This document shows positions 34,501-45,650 of a DNA stretch of 64,000 bases, one piece after another. The stretch is from Argentina anserina (lineage: Eukaryota; Streptophyta; Magnoliopsida; Rosales; Rosaceae), in the NCBI RefSeq assembly GCF_933775445.1, contig NC_065877.1, positions 6,014,001 through 6,078,000 on the forward strand, in the 5' to 3' direction. Under the pieces are notes generated by a model. The model did no database searches and had not been told where the DNA came from. It saw only the letters and a list, made by a program, of their open reading frames with translations. Numbering within the stretch: the stretch's first letter is position 1; every line of letters starts with the position of its first letter. The translations under genes and the position numbers were made by a program.

Positions 34501-35885
34501 GCATAATCCAGATGGGTCAGTGAGCCGGTATAAAGCATGCCTAGTAGCAAAGGGGTTTACCCAGACATATGACATAAACTATGAGACATTTGCACATGTT
34601 GCAAAGATAAACATTATTCGGGTATTGCTCTCTTTTGCTGCTAACTTAAACTGACCACTTAGACAGTTTGATGTTAAGAATGCATTCCTTCATGGAGAAC
34701 TAACAGAGGAAGTGTACATGGATCTTCCACCTGGATATGTGGCCGCTTCTCCAAGTAACTTTGTATGTAGATTGAGAAAGTCTTTGTATGGTCTTAAACA
34801 GTCACCTTGTGCTTGGTTTGGAAGATTCTCACAGTTTATGAGGAAAATTGGCTATAGACATAGTAATTCAGACCACACGTTATTTCTCAAACATCAACAA
34901 GGGAAGGTAATAGCCCTAATCATATATGTTGATGATATGATAGTTACTAGGAAATAATACTGTTGAGGTGGATAGATCACAGAAACAGCTAGCCACAGAG
35001 TTTGAGATGAAGGACCTAGGTACACTCAAGTACTTCTTGGGCATTGAGGTAGCCCGTGGAAGTGATGGTATCTATCTGTGTCAGAGGAAGTACATCCTTG
35101 ATCTACTAACAGAGACATATATGTTGGATTGCACTTCCATTGATACTCCTATTGAGCAAAACCATCGATTAGCAGAGTATCCAGATCAAGTGTCTACTGA
35201 AAAACCTCGTTATCAGAGGCTAGTTAGACGCCTAATTTATTTATCACATACTAGACCAGATGTTGCGTATGCAGTAAGTGTAGTGAGTCAGTTCATGCAT
35301 AATCCCAGTGTGGACCACATGAATATTGTTGTAAGGATTTTGAGGTACTTGAAGTCAGCTCCAGAGAGAGGAGTAATGTTCTTTAATCACAATAATATCC
35401 TTGAGGTTTGTGGCTTCACAGATGCAGACTGAGCTTGAAATATTACAGATCGGAGATCCACATCAGGATACTTTACCTTTGTTGGGGGTAATCTTGTTAC
35501 ATGGAAGAGTAAGAAATAAAAAGTGGTAGCTCGATCTAGTGCTGAAGCAGAATACAGAGGTATGGCTCAAGGAGTGTGCAAATTGTTATGGCTTAGAAAT
35601 TTGCTATAAGACTTGGGTATTAAGCCTAAGTGTGCTATGAAGTTGTACTGTGACAACAAAGCAGCTATTGATATCTCACAGAATCATGTGCAACATGATC
35701 GTACAAAACATGTGGAGGTTGATCGTCACTTTATAAAAGAGAAGCTAGACGCGAAGATCATTAGTTTTCCTTTTGTTCTTACAGAAGAGCAACTTGCCGA
35801 TATGCTCACAAAAATAGTGTGTAAGAATGCCTTTTATGACTCACTTAGCAAGTTGGACATGGTTGATGTGTATGGGCCAACTTGA
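31504..35885 (+). pseudogene. Copia gag-pol remnant
   Basis: A gag-like start (ATG 31504) is followed at once by stops. A UBN2-type gag continues to about 32100. The protease motif IIDSGASDHMT is near 32577, with an upstream stop. The integrase region includes a DNGG site widened by a 14-G run at 33369-33382. RT blocks (NDTWELVSPPHGKK, RYKACLVAKGFTQ, YVDDMIVT) lie at 34380-34955. RNase H ends with YCDNKAAIDISQN and HVEVDRHFIKEKL near 35650-35760. Many stops make it non-functional. Confidence 0.9.
33369..33382 (+). repeat. 14-bp poly-G run in the integrase region
   Basis: Fourteen consecutive G fall where copia integrases encode DNGGEY. The run shifts the frame. It could be real slippage or a sequencing or assembly error. 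Confidence 0.9.
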
Positions 35886-35892
35886 GGGGGAG

Positions 35893-36050
35893 TGTTAACG
35901 TGATTTAAGGAAGAAATCACAGAGGTGATTTAAGGAGCAAATCACAGATGTGATTTGTGGGATTTGTGGGAATGATTTATTGGGTTATATATAAAGCAGA
36001 TTGTGTGTAATTAGCAATCAATTAATGTAATTAGCATATGCTATTTGATT
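35893..36050 (+). repeat. 3' LTR of the 30.7-kb copia element
   Basis: Matches the 5' LTR but is 34 bp longer, because the GTGATTTAAGGA-type motif near its start is repeated. It ends TTTGATT, followed by the AATAT duplication. Confidence 0.85.
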
Positions 36051-36055
36051 AATAT

Positions 36056-36639
36056 TGTAGCGATTTTTACTTGGGTTGCTTTGGTGACAAGTCTACAATG
36101 ATGCATCCTCATACTTGGTCTGAGTTGGTCAGTGTTTCCTTCTCCATTTAATTTGTCTGAGTTTGTTGATAAAATATTCTGCATACTGAAGCTTCCTCAC
36201 CCTTGTTTTTCATTTCTATGCTAGACACAGGTTCTATTCTACCATTTCTACCCATTTACATTTTCTATCCATAGCTTTACATACTGCACTATCAATACTA
36301 CAATTTCAATCTTCATGTCAATGCTATATTCACAAGGTACTGCAGCAATTTTTACATTGAAAAAACTTTTTTCTATATATATGTAGTAGAAGTGATTAGC
36401 TTTCATATTATAAGACAATGGTGTGCATTTGGTTGAGGTGAAGTACAAACCCCCAGGATGAAGACACATTCGTTCTCTTGTTTTTTCATATTAAATGCTG
36501 CATTCATTTAACATTACATTATAACAGCTACTACCCTTATGGCCTTATTCAGATAATTTCTCCTGCATTTTATGAATACTATTATAGATAGAGGTATATA
36601 TTGAGATTTAGTAAGGTGGTCATGTACCTTCTAGCTCCT
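36056..36639. other. 3' flank of relic B, duplicated at 39830-40258
   Basis: No gene is seen. The stretch from about 36225 (TTCTATTCTACCATTT) shares order and sequence with 39830-40230, including TATTCACAAGGTA and the later GGATGAAGA. It is the shared 3' flank of two duplicated receptor kinases. Confidence 0.55.
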
Positions 36640-37205
36640 CCTTCGTACTTTTAGATAGGACGCTCTAATATCCTTCAGCTTGTTGACAATGAAATCCTTA
36701 AACATCTGTTCTCTAGCTTGGTGATATTGACGAGCATAAGACTCATATGTGCATAACGGAAACCAAGCATTCCTCTCCTCTTCGTTTGACTAGATCAGGA
36801 TCCTGATTGTTTATTCCTCTTTCTGGACACTCTCTCATCACTTTCAGTGAGCAACAAGGGGTCAACAATGTGAGATGATTGAGGCTTAATGCAATTAAAC
36901 TTAGGGGGATTATGGCTTCTGCGGCAAGTAATCCTGGAGATGATTGAGGCTTGCTGCAGGAGCATGCAGGTAGAAGTAATTCTGGGATGCCACCGCATAG
37001 CTTACCATTTCCGAGAACTGATACACCAGCTGCATTTGAAAAAAAATCCCTTCTTTTGGCAACCCACCCTCAAGAATCAAGATGGTTGTAAGAAAAATTT
37101 AGATGCTTAAGAGTTCTAAGATGCCCAAAAAAATCAGGTACATTACAAGATAAGTCATTTCCCGAAACATCTATTTCCTCCAAGCCTCTTAAATCCTTGA
37201 AGCCT
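36640..37205 (-). pseudogene. LRR-RLK XII remnant (relic B)
   Basis: On the minus strand from about 37200, degenerate sequence gives the end of an LRR domain (RGLEEIDVSGNDLS), the cap (NAAGVSVLGNGKLCGGIPELLLPAC) and the start of the membrane segment. It then jumps to the kinase C-terminal end (LLTPCCSL, ECLVSVMHICVLCSSI). The kinase core is deleted and several stops occur. Sequence and order match gene C just to the right, so this is a decayed tandem duplicate. Confidence 0.78.
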
Positions 37206-38034
37206 TGAAAAAATATGGATAGTTCAAGGTTTTTGCTGCATTTATTTGGAGACCAAACATTTTTAGTTCGGGAGCAAGTAATACTAGAACTTAATTGATA
37301 TCTGGATCAGGTTCAATATATATAATTTAGAGGTTTGATTTTTGGTTTGGACATGGTAGGCGCGCAAAAGACTTTGAAAGACAATGTACAATGTGACTCA
37401 TCAGATATAAAATCACAGTTGGCTTGCTGTTCTATATCAGATTATCAATATTTTAGCTCCAGAGAAGGGTTGACCCATCTCCATGCTTGAAGGTGCCTTT
37501 GGAGCATTTAATTTGCAATGCTTAAGTAGTTTAGCTTCTGATTCCAAAGTGATAGAGTTGAGAAGTTGTGACATTAGCACATGTTATTGATATGATTAAA
37601 GATTTTTCCAGGTCTCATAGAGATTTCTGTCTGTTTTGACATTACTGGTCATAGAAATACAATAGACGTATTCAAGTCTATAGTACACTGTTCATGTGGG
37701 TTCCAATTTGTTCCTCAAACGTGGAGCTCAAATATGTACAGTTCTTCATGCTGTTGGAAAGTTGCTTGTTCTTGTAAAAGCCAGCTTAGAAGACAAAACT
37801 ATATAGCTCCATACTGTATGACAATACAGTATCATGGCTCATATAGTCATATAACTAACTGACTAATATCTATCAGACTTATTAACATATGGCTTGTATT
37901 ATATTACATTAGTCTTCATGTTGATGTCCCCGTATTGGTGATGACAACAAGGTCTATAGATGGATGCTACTGAACAAATGATGTAGATTTTGCTTGTACC
38001 TCCGTGTGGAAGTTCTAGAGATTTGATTGGGAAG
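37206..38034. other. Intergenic, no recognised feature
   Basis: A+T-rich sequence with no supported coding region. Part of it may be remnant receptor or repeat DNA. Confidence 0.4.
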
Positions 38035-39357
38035 CAATTACTACTTGAATTATTTTCAATCTACTTTGAAGGGTTTTCTAGTATTGCATAGTCTTTGACC
38101 AAGTTGACCAAGAAGAATGTTCAGTTTGCGTGGACAGAAACATGTGAGGAGGCCTTCAACATACTAAAGACTAGATTGACTACGGCTCCAGTGTTGACAA
38201 TTCCCACTAGTGGGGGTGGTTATGTCATTTATAGCGATACTTGGCATCAAGGGTTATGGTGTGTGTTGATGCAGCATGGAGGTGTGGTTGCTTATGGCTC
38301 TAGATAGTTAAAGGTTCATGAGAAGAACTACCCCACTCACGATCTATAGCTCGCTGCAGTTGGTTTTGCCTTCAAAATTTGGAGGCATTACTTGTATAGT
38401 GAGAAATTTCAACTCTTTTCTGATCATAAGAGTTTGAAGTATATGTTCTCACAGAAGGAATAAAATATGAGACAGAGGAGATAGATGAAACTCCTTAAGG
38501 ATTATGACTTCACCTTGGAGTACCATCCTGGAAAAGCAAACGTGGTTGCCGATGCCTTGAGTAGGAAACCGAGGGGTATGATAGCTTCTCTTATGGTTCA
38601 AGAATGGCTTATACTCGAGACCGCATCTGAGTTTGATCTTGTACAATTAGGAAGAGAACCAACGGTCTTTCTTGGTAGTGTCTCAATGCAGGCTACATTA
38701 ATCTCAAGGATCATTCAGGGTCAGGCACAAGATAGATTCTTACGAGCTAAGTTGGCAGATCTCGTGGTAGCTTCGCTTGATGAATGTCCATTCGAGTGGA
38801 GAGTTAGATCCAATAGGGGTTTGAGGTTTGAGACAAGATTGTGTGTTCCAGATTGTGCAGATCTCAAAGAGGAGGTCTTTTGTGCAGCACAATGATCTAG
38901 TTATACAGTGCACCCAGGGAGGACCAAGATATATAAAGACCTCCGTAGGCAATTCTGGTGGAATGAAATAAAGAAAGATGTGGCAGAGTTCGTATCAAAG
39001 TGCTTTACTTGTCAGCAAGTGAAGGCAGAGCATCATCGATCCGCTGGCATGTTGAAGTCATTGCCTATTCCTCTTTGGAAGTGGGAGCAAATTTCTATGG
39101 ACTTTGTGACATGACTGCCTAAGTCCAGGAAGGGTCACGATGTAATATGAGTAATTGTCGATCGATTGACGAAGTCGACACACTTTCTTCCAGTATCGAT
39201 GAAGTACTCAGTGGATGTGTTAGAAAGTTATATGTGGATGAAATATTGAGACTTCATGGAGCTCTTATTTCTATTGTTTCTGATCGAGATGCACGTTTTA
39301 CTTCGAAGTTTTAGAGTAGTTTACAGAAGGCATTGGGTACTACATTTCTTCAACTAT
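38035..39357 (+). mobile_element. Ty3/gypsy retrotransposon fragment
   Basis: Translation gives the RT end (FEGFSSIA, LTKLTKKNVQFAW, EEAFNILKTRLTTAPVL), RNase H ([33 protein letters not shown]), the tether (YHPGKANVVADALSRK), the integrase zinc site (HPGRTKIYKDLRRQFWW, CFTCQQVKAEH) and the start of the integrase core (WEQISMDFVT, VDRLTKSTHFLPV). Several stops interrupt it and it ends abruptly near 39357. No LTRs were found, so it is a truncated fragment. Confidence 0.88.
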
Positions 39358-40258
39358 GACTAGGAGAGTAGGCAAGAAGTACCATGCATGATTGCCCTCC
39401 TCTTGCATCTCTCGTTCTCAATATTATGCGGTAACATTTGGTTTCATTAAGAAAAATATGAAATTCTTTAAAAAAGATTACCTTTATATAAGAAAAATAA
39501 GAACTACAAATTTGTGTTAGAAACAAAATGAACATATATATATATATATATAATGTGTGTTCATGTCAGCAACATAAAATAATAATTATATAAGGAAACA
39601 AAAATTAATTAGTCCTAACTACTTATCTAGGATATATTTTCATTTTTCAACCAGAAGGGCAAAACAGTGAAGCCATTCAAAACGAAAAAAAATAAATTTA
39701 TAAAAATAAAACTTATAAAGAATGTTGAAATAATTAATTGGGTGTAGATTCAAAAAAAATTAAAAGGGTTTATATGAAATGGGGCTTTCAGGATGGGTCT
39801 ATGACTAATTTTGTCATGTTTTCCTCTTTATGCCAGACCAGGTCCTATTCTACCATTTACATATACAGCGTTACAGCTCATCAATATCATACTGCATTTT
39901 CTATCTTCATCGAGATATGATATTCACAAGGTAACTACACTAAGTCTATCTGTTCTTTTCAATCCAAAGAGACCATGTTTATACTGGTATACCGTTTATC
40001 TATTTTTATGTAGTACAAATGGCCTGAGACTACAGATAAAGTAGTTATCTTTCAAATGAAAAGACAATATCATGCATCGGGTTGGTGTGTAGTAAAAACC
40101 AGGATGAAGAAACATTATTATCTTGTTTTGGCATAGGAAATGCTGCATTCAATTAACATTACAGCTAAAGTCCTTATTCAAATCATTTCCTACTGCATAT
40201 AAGATACATGAAGATATAGTAACAAGGTGGCTATAAATATTTAGCGCCTTCTTCTTAC
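39358..40258. other. 3' flank of gene C and intergenic DNA
   Basis: A+T-rich DNA with a TA run at 39534-39552. From about 39830 it parallels the flank of relic B (36225 onward). No gene is supported. Confidence 0.45.
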
Positions 40259-41139
40259 TTAAAAAAAGGACTCTCTAATAGCCATCATTTTTTTTTTGAC
40301 AATGACATCCATAAACATGCGTTCTCTTGGTGATATTGACGAGCATAAGACTCCTATATGCATAACTAAAACCAAGCATTCCAATGCTCTTCGTTTGAAA
40401 AGGTCAGGATTCTGATACATTGTTGGCCTTCCTAGGATATTGTTTATGTTTCTACCATCATCATCATTCTCCTCATCTCTTTCTATGAGTAACGAAGGGT
40501 CAACAGTGTCTATAACATGGTCTGGAAAAGCCATAGCTGTAAATTGGTGAATGCTTAGACCATCTTTGAACATGTCATCGGTTGGTCTTCTCCTCGTTTA
40601 CATTTCTAGCAACAATATTCCATAGCTGTAGATATCTCCTAGCACAGAAACTTTGTTCCCCATGCTATACTCTGCCATTCAATACATTCATAAGGAACTA
40701 TAGTGAAATATCTTAATGTAATCGTAAATAGGTGAAGAAAATTATATTTTCTAGGATAATAGGGAAAGAAAATGAGAATCATAAGATGCCATACCTGGAG
40801 GAATGTAGCCTATGGAACCCTTTAGTCCAACTGATATGCTTTGAATCTGGGAGGGATCCTCCGATGCTTCCAAGAGGAAGCTTTCTAAACCAAAGTCCCC
40901 AACATGAGCTACCATATCTTCATCAAGCTAGAAGCACGTTGCTTGGCTTTAGATCACAATGAACCACGCATGACTCGCAATAGTGGTGGAGATAATCTAT
41001 TGCAGAAGCAACATCAATAGCAATATTTTAGTCTTTGGATGAGGCTCAATCTCTTCCTTCCAGATTGTTCTTCATCTCTGGGATGCAGCCAAGCTTCTAG
41101 ACTTCCATTTCTTATGAACTCAGAAACTAGACTTTTGAA
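40259..41139 (-). pseudogene. Gene C segment 4: kinase C-lobe
   Basis: Reading from 41139: FKSLVSEFIRNGSLEAWLHP, then VHCDLKPSNVLLA followed by a stop, MVAHVGDFGLESFLLE and GSIGYIPPG. The conserved class-XII intron follows (about 40795-40685), then EYSMG and the C-terminal end MFKDGLSIHQFTAMAF through PRERMFMDV. Class XII kinases characteristically have this intron in the activation segment. Confidence 0.82.
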
Positions 41140-41624
41140 CTATTATGCACTAGTACGGGTACGGGACACAGATACGGGTACTATACGATACAGAGATACA
41201 CTTTTTCTAATATGTAGCGTTTTGTAAATTAATAAAAAAATATATAAATAAAATCTAGAATTTGATTAAAAACAAGCGATTAGAAATTTAGAACACCTAA
41301 ATCTTATCAATTATATCTTAGCTGGTATGGGCGTGGCAATGGCTTCTCGTTTACGTCGATATTAAAATACACGTCGCTACAAATGCGGAAGTGTTCTTGA
41401 AATATTTTTCCGATGCTTGATTTTATTTAGTGACTTTCTAAAGTTTCACTTTGTTTTAAAATATTTTTCTAAAATTATATTTCAGTCTTGGGTTGACCAA
41501 AACCAACTGGGAGAAGGTCTTCTCTCTTTTTGACCCGAGCCCAAGCTTTTAGCCCAAAATCCACTTATTTAAGGCCAAGATTGCCACATCATCACTTCAT
41601 CTTCTTCTCTTCTACGACAATATA

Positions 41625-43920
41625 GATATGGCTCGTCACCGGGCCGGGCCTTAGTAAAATTAAATAAGAGTCGAGCCGGGTATTTTCACAAATTTGAAGA
41701 TCCAAGCCCGCCCACTTAAGGCGGGCCTTGCTGGCTTTTACGGGCCGGGCCTTGCGGGCTTGTATTAGAAAAAAATATAATACTCTAATTTGAGGGTTTG
41801 AAACAATAAAAGAATTATTAGAAAACAACCTAAAAAAATCACAAATAAATTCTAATTTTGAAATATTGTCGATCGACACCAATAGATGTGATAGATATAT
41901 ATATATATATATATATATATTTAGGGACCTTGTAAAAATTTTATCTGTTTTGAACATGATTTAACCGTCTATACCTACGGTTAACAAAAAAAAGGCGTTT
42001 TCACATAATAAAACCTCATTAATCGGGGTTTTTCCAAATAGATTTTTTTAGTGCGACCGCGCACGATAGGTAACAAAAATTAGGTGATTTCAGATATGAA
42101 AACGGCTTTCGGCGTTCGCATATTTGTAATAAGTCCTCCCTTAGGGCATATTAGTGGTGTTTTCGATTTACTGGAAATTCTAACGGTCAAACGAGGTCCG
42201 AATTGGATGAAATTTTAAAATGATCACTAAATATATATACTGATCACATCAAATGGTGTTGATCGATTTCAAGAAGTTTCCTTCATATATTCGCTTCATA
42301 ATGTGATAGTTTTATTATAAACTTAATATAAAGATTATGATACATTAGTGGACACTTCGACGATCGATCACTCCAGTTCGAAATATGGTCGATCGACACC
42401 AGTAGATGTGATCGGTATATATATTTAGGGAACTGTAAAAATTTCGTCCTTTATGGACATGGTTTGACCGTTCGTACTAACAGTCAGCTAAAAAAAAGCG
42501 TTTTGACATATTGAAACCCCATTGACCGGGGTTTTGCCAAATAGATTTCTTCAGTGCGACCACACACGATAGGTAACAAAAATTAGGTGATTTCATATAT
42601 GCAAACGGCTTTTGGCGTTCGCATATTTGTAATAGGTCATCCCTTAGGGCATATTAGTGGTGTTTTCGATTTACCGAAAATTCTGACGGTTAAACGAGGT
42701 CCAAATTTGATGAAATTTTAAAATGATCACTAAATATATATACCGATCACAGCGGTTGGTGTTGATCGATTCCGAGAAGTTTCCTTTATATAGTCGCTTC
42801 ATAATGTGATAGTTTATTATAAACCTAATATAAAAGTTATAATACATTAGTGGACACTTCGACGATCGACAATTTCAGTTCGAAATATGGTCGATCGACA
42901 CCAGTAGGGTGTGATCGGTATATATATTTAGGGAGCCCGTAAAAATGTCATCTGTTTTGGACATGGTTTGACTGTTCGTACCAACGGTTAACTAAAAAAG
43001 AGGTGTTTTGACATATTAAAACCCTATTGCACGGGGCTTTGACAAATAGATTACTTCAGTTCAACCGCGCACGATAGGTAACAAAAATTAGGTGATTTCA
43101 GATATGAAAACGGCTTTCGGGATTCACATATTTGTAATAGGTCCTCCATTAGGGCATATTAGTGTTGTTTTCGATTTACCGAAAATTCCGACTGTCAAAC
43201 GAAGTCCGAAAATTGGATTAAATTTTTACAGGGTCACTATATATACTGATCACATTGGCTGGTGTCGGTTGATCCCGAGAAGTTTCCTTCATATAGTGGA
43301 TTCAAAATGCGATAGTTTTATTATAAACCTAATATAAAGGTTATAATACATTAGTGGACACTTCGGCGATCAATAACTTCAGTTCGAAATATGGTCGATC
43401 GACACTAGCATATGTGATCAGTATATATATTTAGGGAACCCGTAAAAATTTAGTCCGTTTTTCGATATTGTTTGACCGTCCGTACCTACGGTCAACAAAA
43501 AAAGGTGTTTTGACATATTAAAATCTTCATTGACCGGGGCTTTGCCAAATGGGTTTCCTTGGTGCGACCGCACACAATCGGTGACAAAAATTAGGTGATT
43601 TCAGATATGCAAACCACTTTCGGTGTTCGCATTTCGGTAATGGGTCTTTCCCTATGACATATTAGTGTTATTTTCGGTTTACCGGAAATTCAAACAGTTA
43701 AACGAGGTCCGAATTGGTTGAACTTTTTACAGGGTCACTAAATATATATACCGATCATATCGACTATTGTCGATGGATCCCGAGAAGTTTCTGTCATATA
43801 GTTGCTTCATAATGCGATAGTTTTATTCTAAACCTAATAAAATATGTATGTATAATATTTTATTATTTGATGGGCTTTTACGGGCCGGGCCCACGGGACG
43901 GCCGGGTTTCACACCCCTAA
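41625..43920. mobile_element. Inner non-autonomous element with GGGCCGGGCC-rich ends carrying a tandem array
   Basis: The left end (near GGCTCGTCACCGGGCCGGGC) and the right end, read inward (TAGGGGTGTGAAACCCGGCC), are imperfect inverted repeats. Both are followed by CGGGCCGGGCC and GGGCTTTTACGGGCC motifs. Ends of the TAGGGGTGT type with GC-rich subterminal motifs are common in plant hAT-like MITEs. No clean target duplication was found. A further piece of similar GC-rich end sequence sits at 43921-44035. The interior is the tandem array. Confidence 0.5.
41855..43850. repeat. Satellite-like tandem array, four units of about 500 bp
   Basis: The marker GAAATATGGTCGATCGACAC (one mismatch in the first) starts at 41860, 42380, 42882 and 43386, so the units are 520, 502 and 504 bp apart, all in one orientation. 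Each unit also contains an inverted copy of the roughly 45-bp block that starts at the marker: GGTCGATCGACACC near its start and GGTGTCGATCGATCC about 340 bp later. Further shared blocks are AACAAAAATTAGGTGATTTC and CATATTAGTGGTG. No unit has an open frame of note. Confidence 0.87.
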
Positions 43921-44712
43921 TATAAGCCCGGCCTCTACCCACGGAAGCAGGCTTTCTCACTGGCCGGGCCGGGTAAAAACCCGTCGGGTTCGCGGGCCTC
44001 TGTGGGCTTTTCAGATCTGCGGGCTAAATGATGAGGCCTAAACACAAAGAGAAAAGTCTCACTTCTCTCTCCTATCGAACCACCGTCACTGTCTTCAGCA
44101 CTGCCTAGCACCGCAACCAAGGCAAGTCTGACTCATGAAATCCCACCACCACCTATATCTCAATCTCTGCATTCCAACCATACTAGCAAACCATACACTT
44201 GGTCTTGTTTTCTCCAAATCGGAGAATGAAGCATAACAAATCTTCCATGGCTCCGACGAGCTTCTCTGGCCATGACTGGTAAGATTTTTCTATTTCCTCC
44301 TCTCAATTCGATTCTACCCTCAATTCTATTCATTGATGCTTAACCCGAGTTTTCTTTCACCACATCCGTGTCACCGTAGTTGTTCTCCTTCCTTCTTGGC
44401 ATCATTTTGGAGTTCCAGTAAACTCAATTTATCCTTTAAGGTGAGCCCAGTTCTACTCTTCCATCTCCAATTTGAAATTTCCTTCCATTAGCTTTGCGAA
44501 GAGTATGAACTCTGAATCTCATTTCCTTGCTCTTTTTTACAATGTACCCTTAAACGTATCCAAATCGTGACTGGACCGTATTCGTTAAGTTCACTTTGCA
44601 CTACATAGTTCAGATATATTTTTCGTTCATAGATACGTGTATATGGCGTATCTAGACCGTACATGTATCCGACACGGGTACTATACGGACATACCCAATT
44701 TTTCCCCTATGC
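43921..44712. other. Unclassified part of the composite insertion
   Basis: GC-rich end-like sequence to about 44035, then non-coding sequence. From about 44630 the ACGGGTAC-type subterminal repeats appear, running up to the nested copia element. Confidence 0.4.
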
Positions 44713-45650
44713 TGTTGGAAAAATAGTGAATTTCACTATTTATTCTAAACCAATTTAATTAAACGATTTTGAGTGGACGCACTTAAATTTATAATGATAA
44801 ATATGAACTTGTATTCTTTGGTATTAAGAGCTACAAAACGTATATTTATCAGGTTAAATTAGTTATAGTGTGAATAAGAAATTGTCATTGTAAACGTGAA
44901 AACAATTTGAATTCTGGAATGTGTGATGACTTAACCAATTTGATTTTGTAACGTCAGATTCAATACGATTAAATTATGTAATGACAGATTTAATGAGATT
45001 AAATTTTGTAACCGTCGAATTCATTGTGTAACAGTCGTAACGTACGAAATGAAATTAATTCAGGTAACGGTCGTAACATATGGAACTTCATTACGTAACC
45101 GTTGGAACGGTCGTAACGTATGAAAATTCATTACGTAACCGTCGGAACTTATGATAAGAAATTCATTTCTGAATTCATGACAATTCATTTAGTGATCAGA
45201 TTTCCTCTCTATAAATAGCGACTTATTCATTCATTCAAAAACACAATTTGAAATAGATTCAATCAGAGAACATCTCTCTAACAATCATCTCTCTCTCAAA
45301 TTTGTTCTCTTCGTGATAGAAATGGTTCATTCAAGTTCGCTGAAATTCTTGTAGTAGTGCAGTTTTAAGGATTTGCAAGTCGTTGTATCCTAGAAGACTA
45401 GCGTCATTGAGTCCTTGCACATGTAGATGCGGCATAATTGTCTTAAGGACAGTGTGGTATCACACACGACTCGACTTTTCCTTCTATTCGTTTGGTATTG
45501 GTTGAGTTATCGTTTCCAGTTTTCTTAATCCTAAATTTTTGTTCCCGCATAGTTATTTTCTGATTTATGTTTATTTCAGAATTTAATTTATCATTTATAT
45601 ATTGAAATATCACCCCATTTTTATTTACAATTATAGAGATTGTATTTACA
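44713..45650 (+). repeat. 5' LTR of the nested copia element
   Basis: It contains a TATA box (CTATAAATAG, near 45210-45221). Just upstream are repeated units of about 40 bp with TTACGTAACCGT at 45091 and 45131 and related CGTAAC motifs from about 45000. These lie in the expected U3 promoter region. Confidence 0.85.

Larger units (their letters stand above)
30665..36055 (+). mobile_element. Ty1/copia LTR retrotransposon, degraded, with very short LTRs
   Basis: LTRs lie at 30670-30793 (124 bp) and 35893-36050 (158 bp). The target duplication AATAT is at 30665-30669 and 36051-36055. The primer site TGGTATCAGAGC at 30794-30805 matches initiator-Met tRNA use. The polypurine tract TTGAGGGGGAG precedes the 3' LTR. 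Gag and pol follow in copia order (protease, integrase, RT, RNase H) but with many stops and frameshifts. It lies between relics A and B of the receptor cluster. Confidence 0.93.

Noticed and set aside
43935..44120. 61-codon frame in the GC-rich end sequence
   Set aside because: It is made of transposon end repeats; no protein similarity was recognised.
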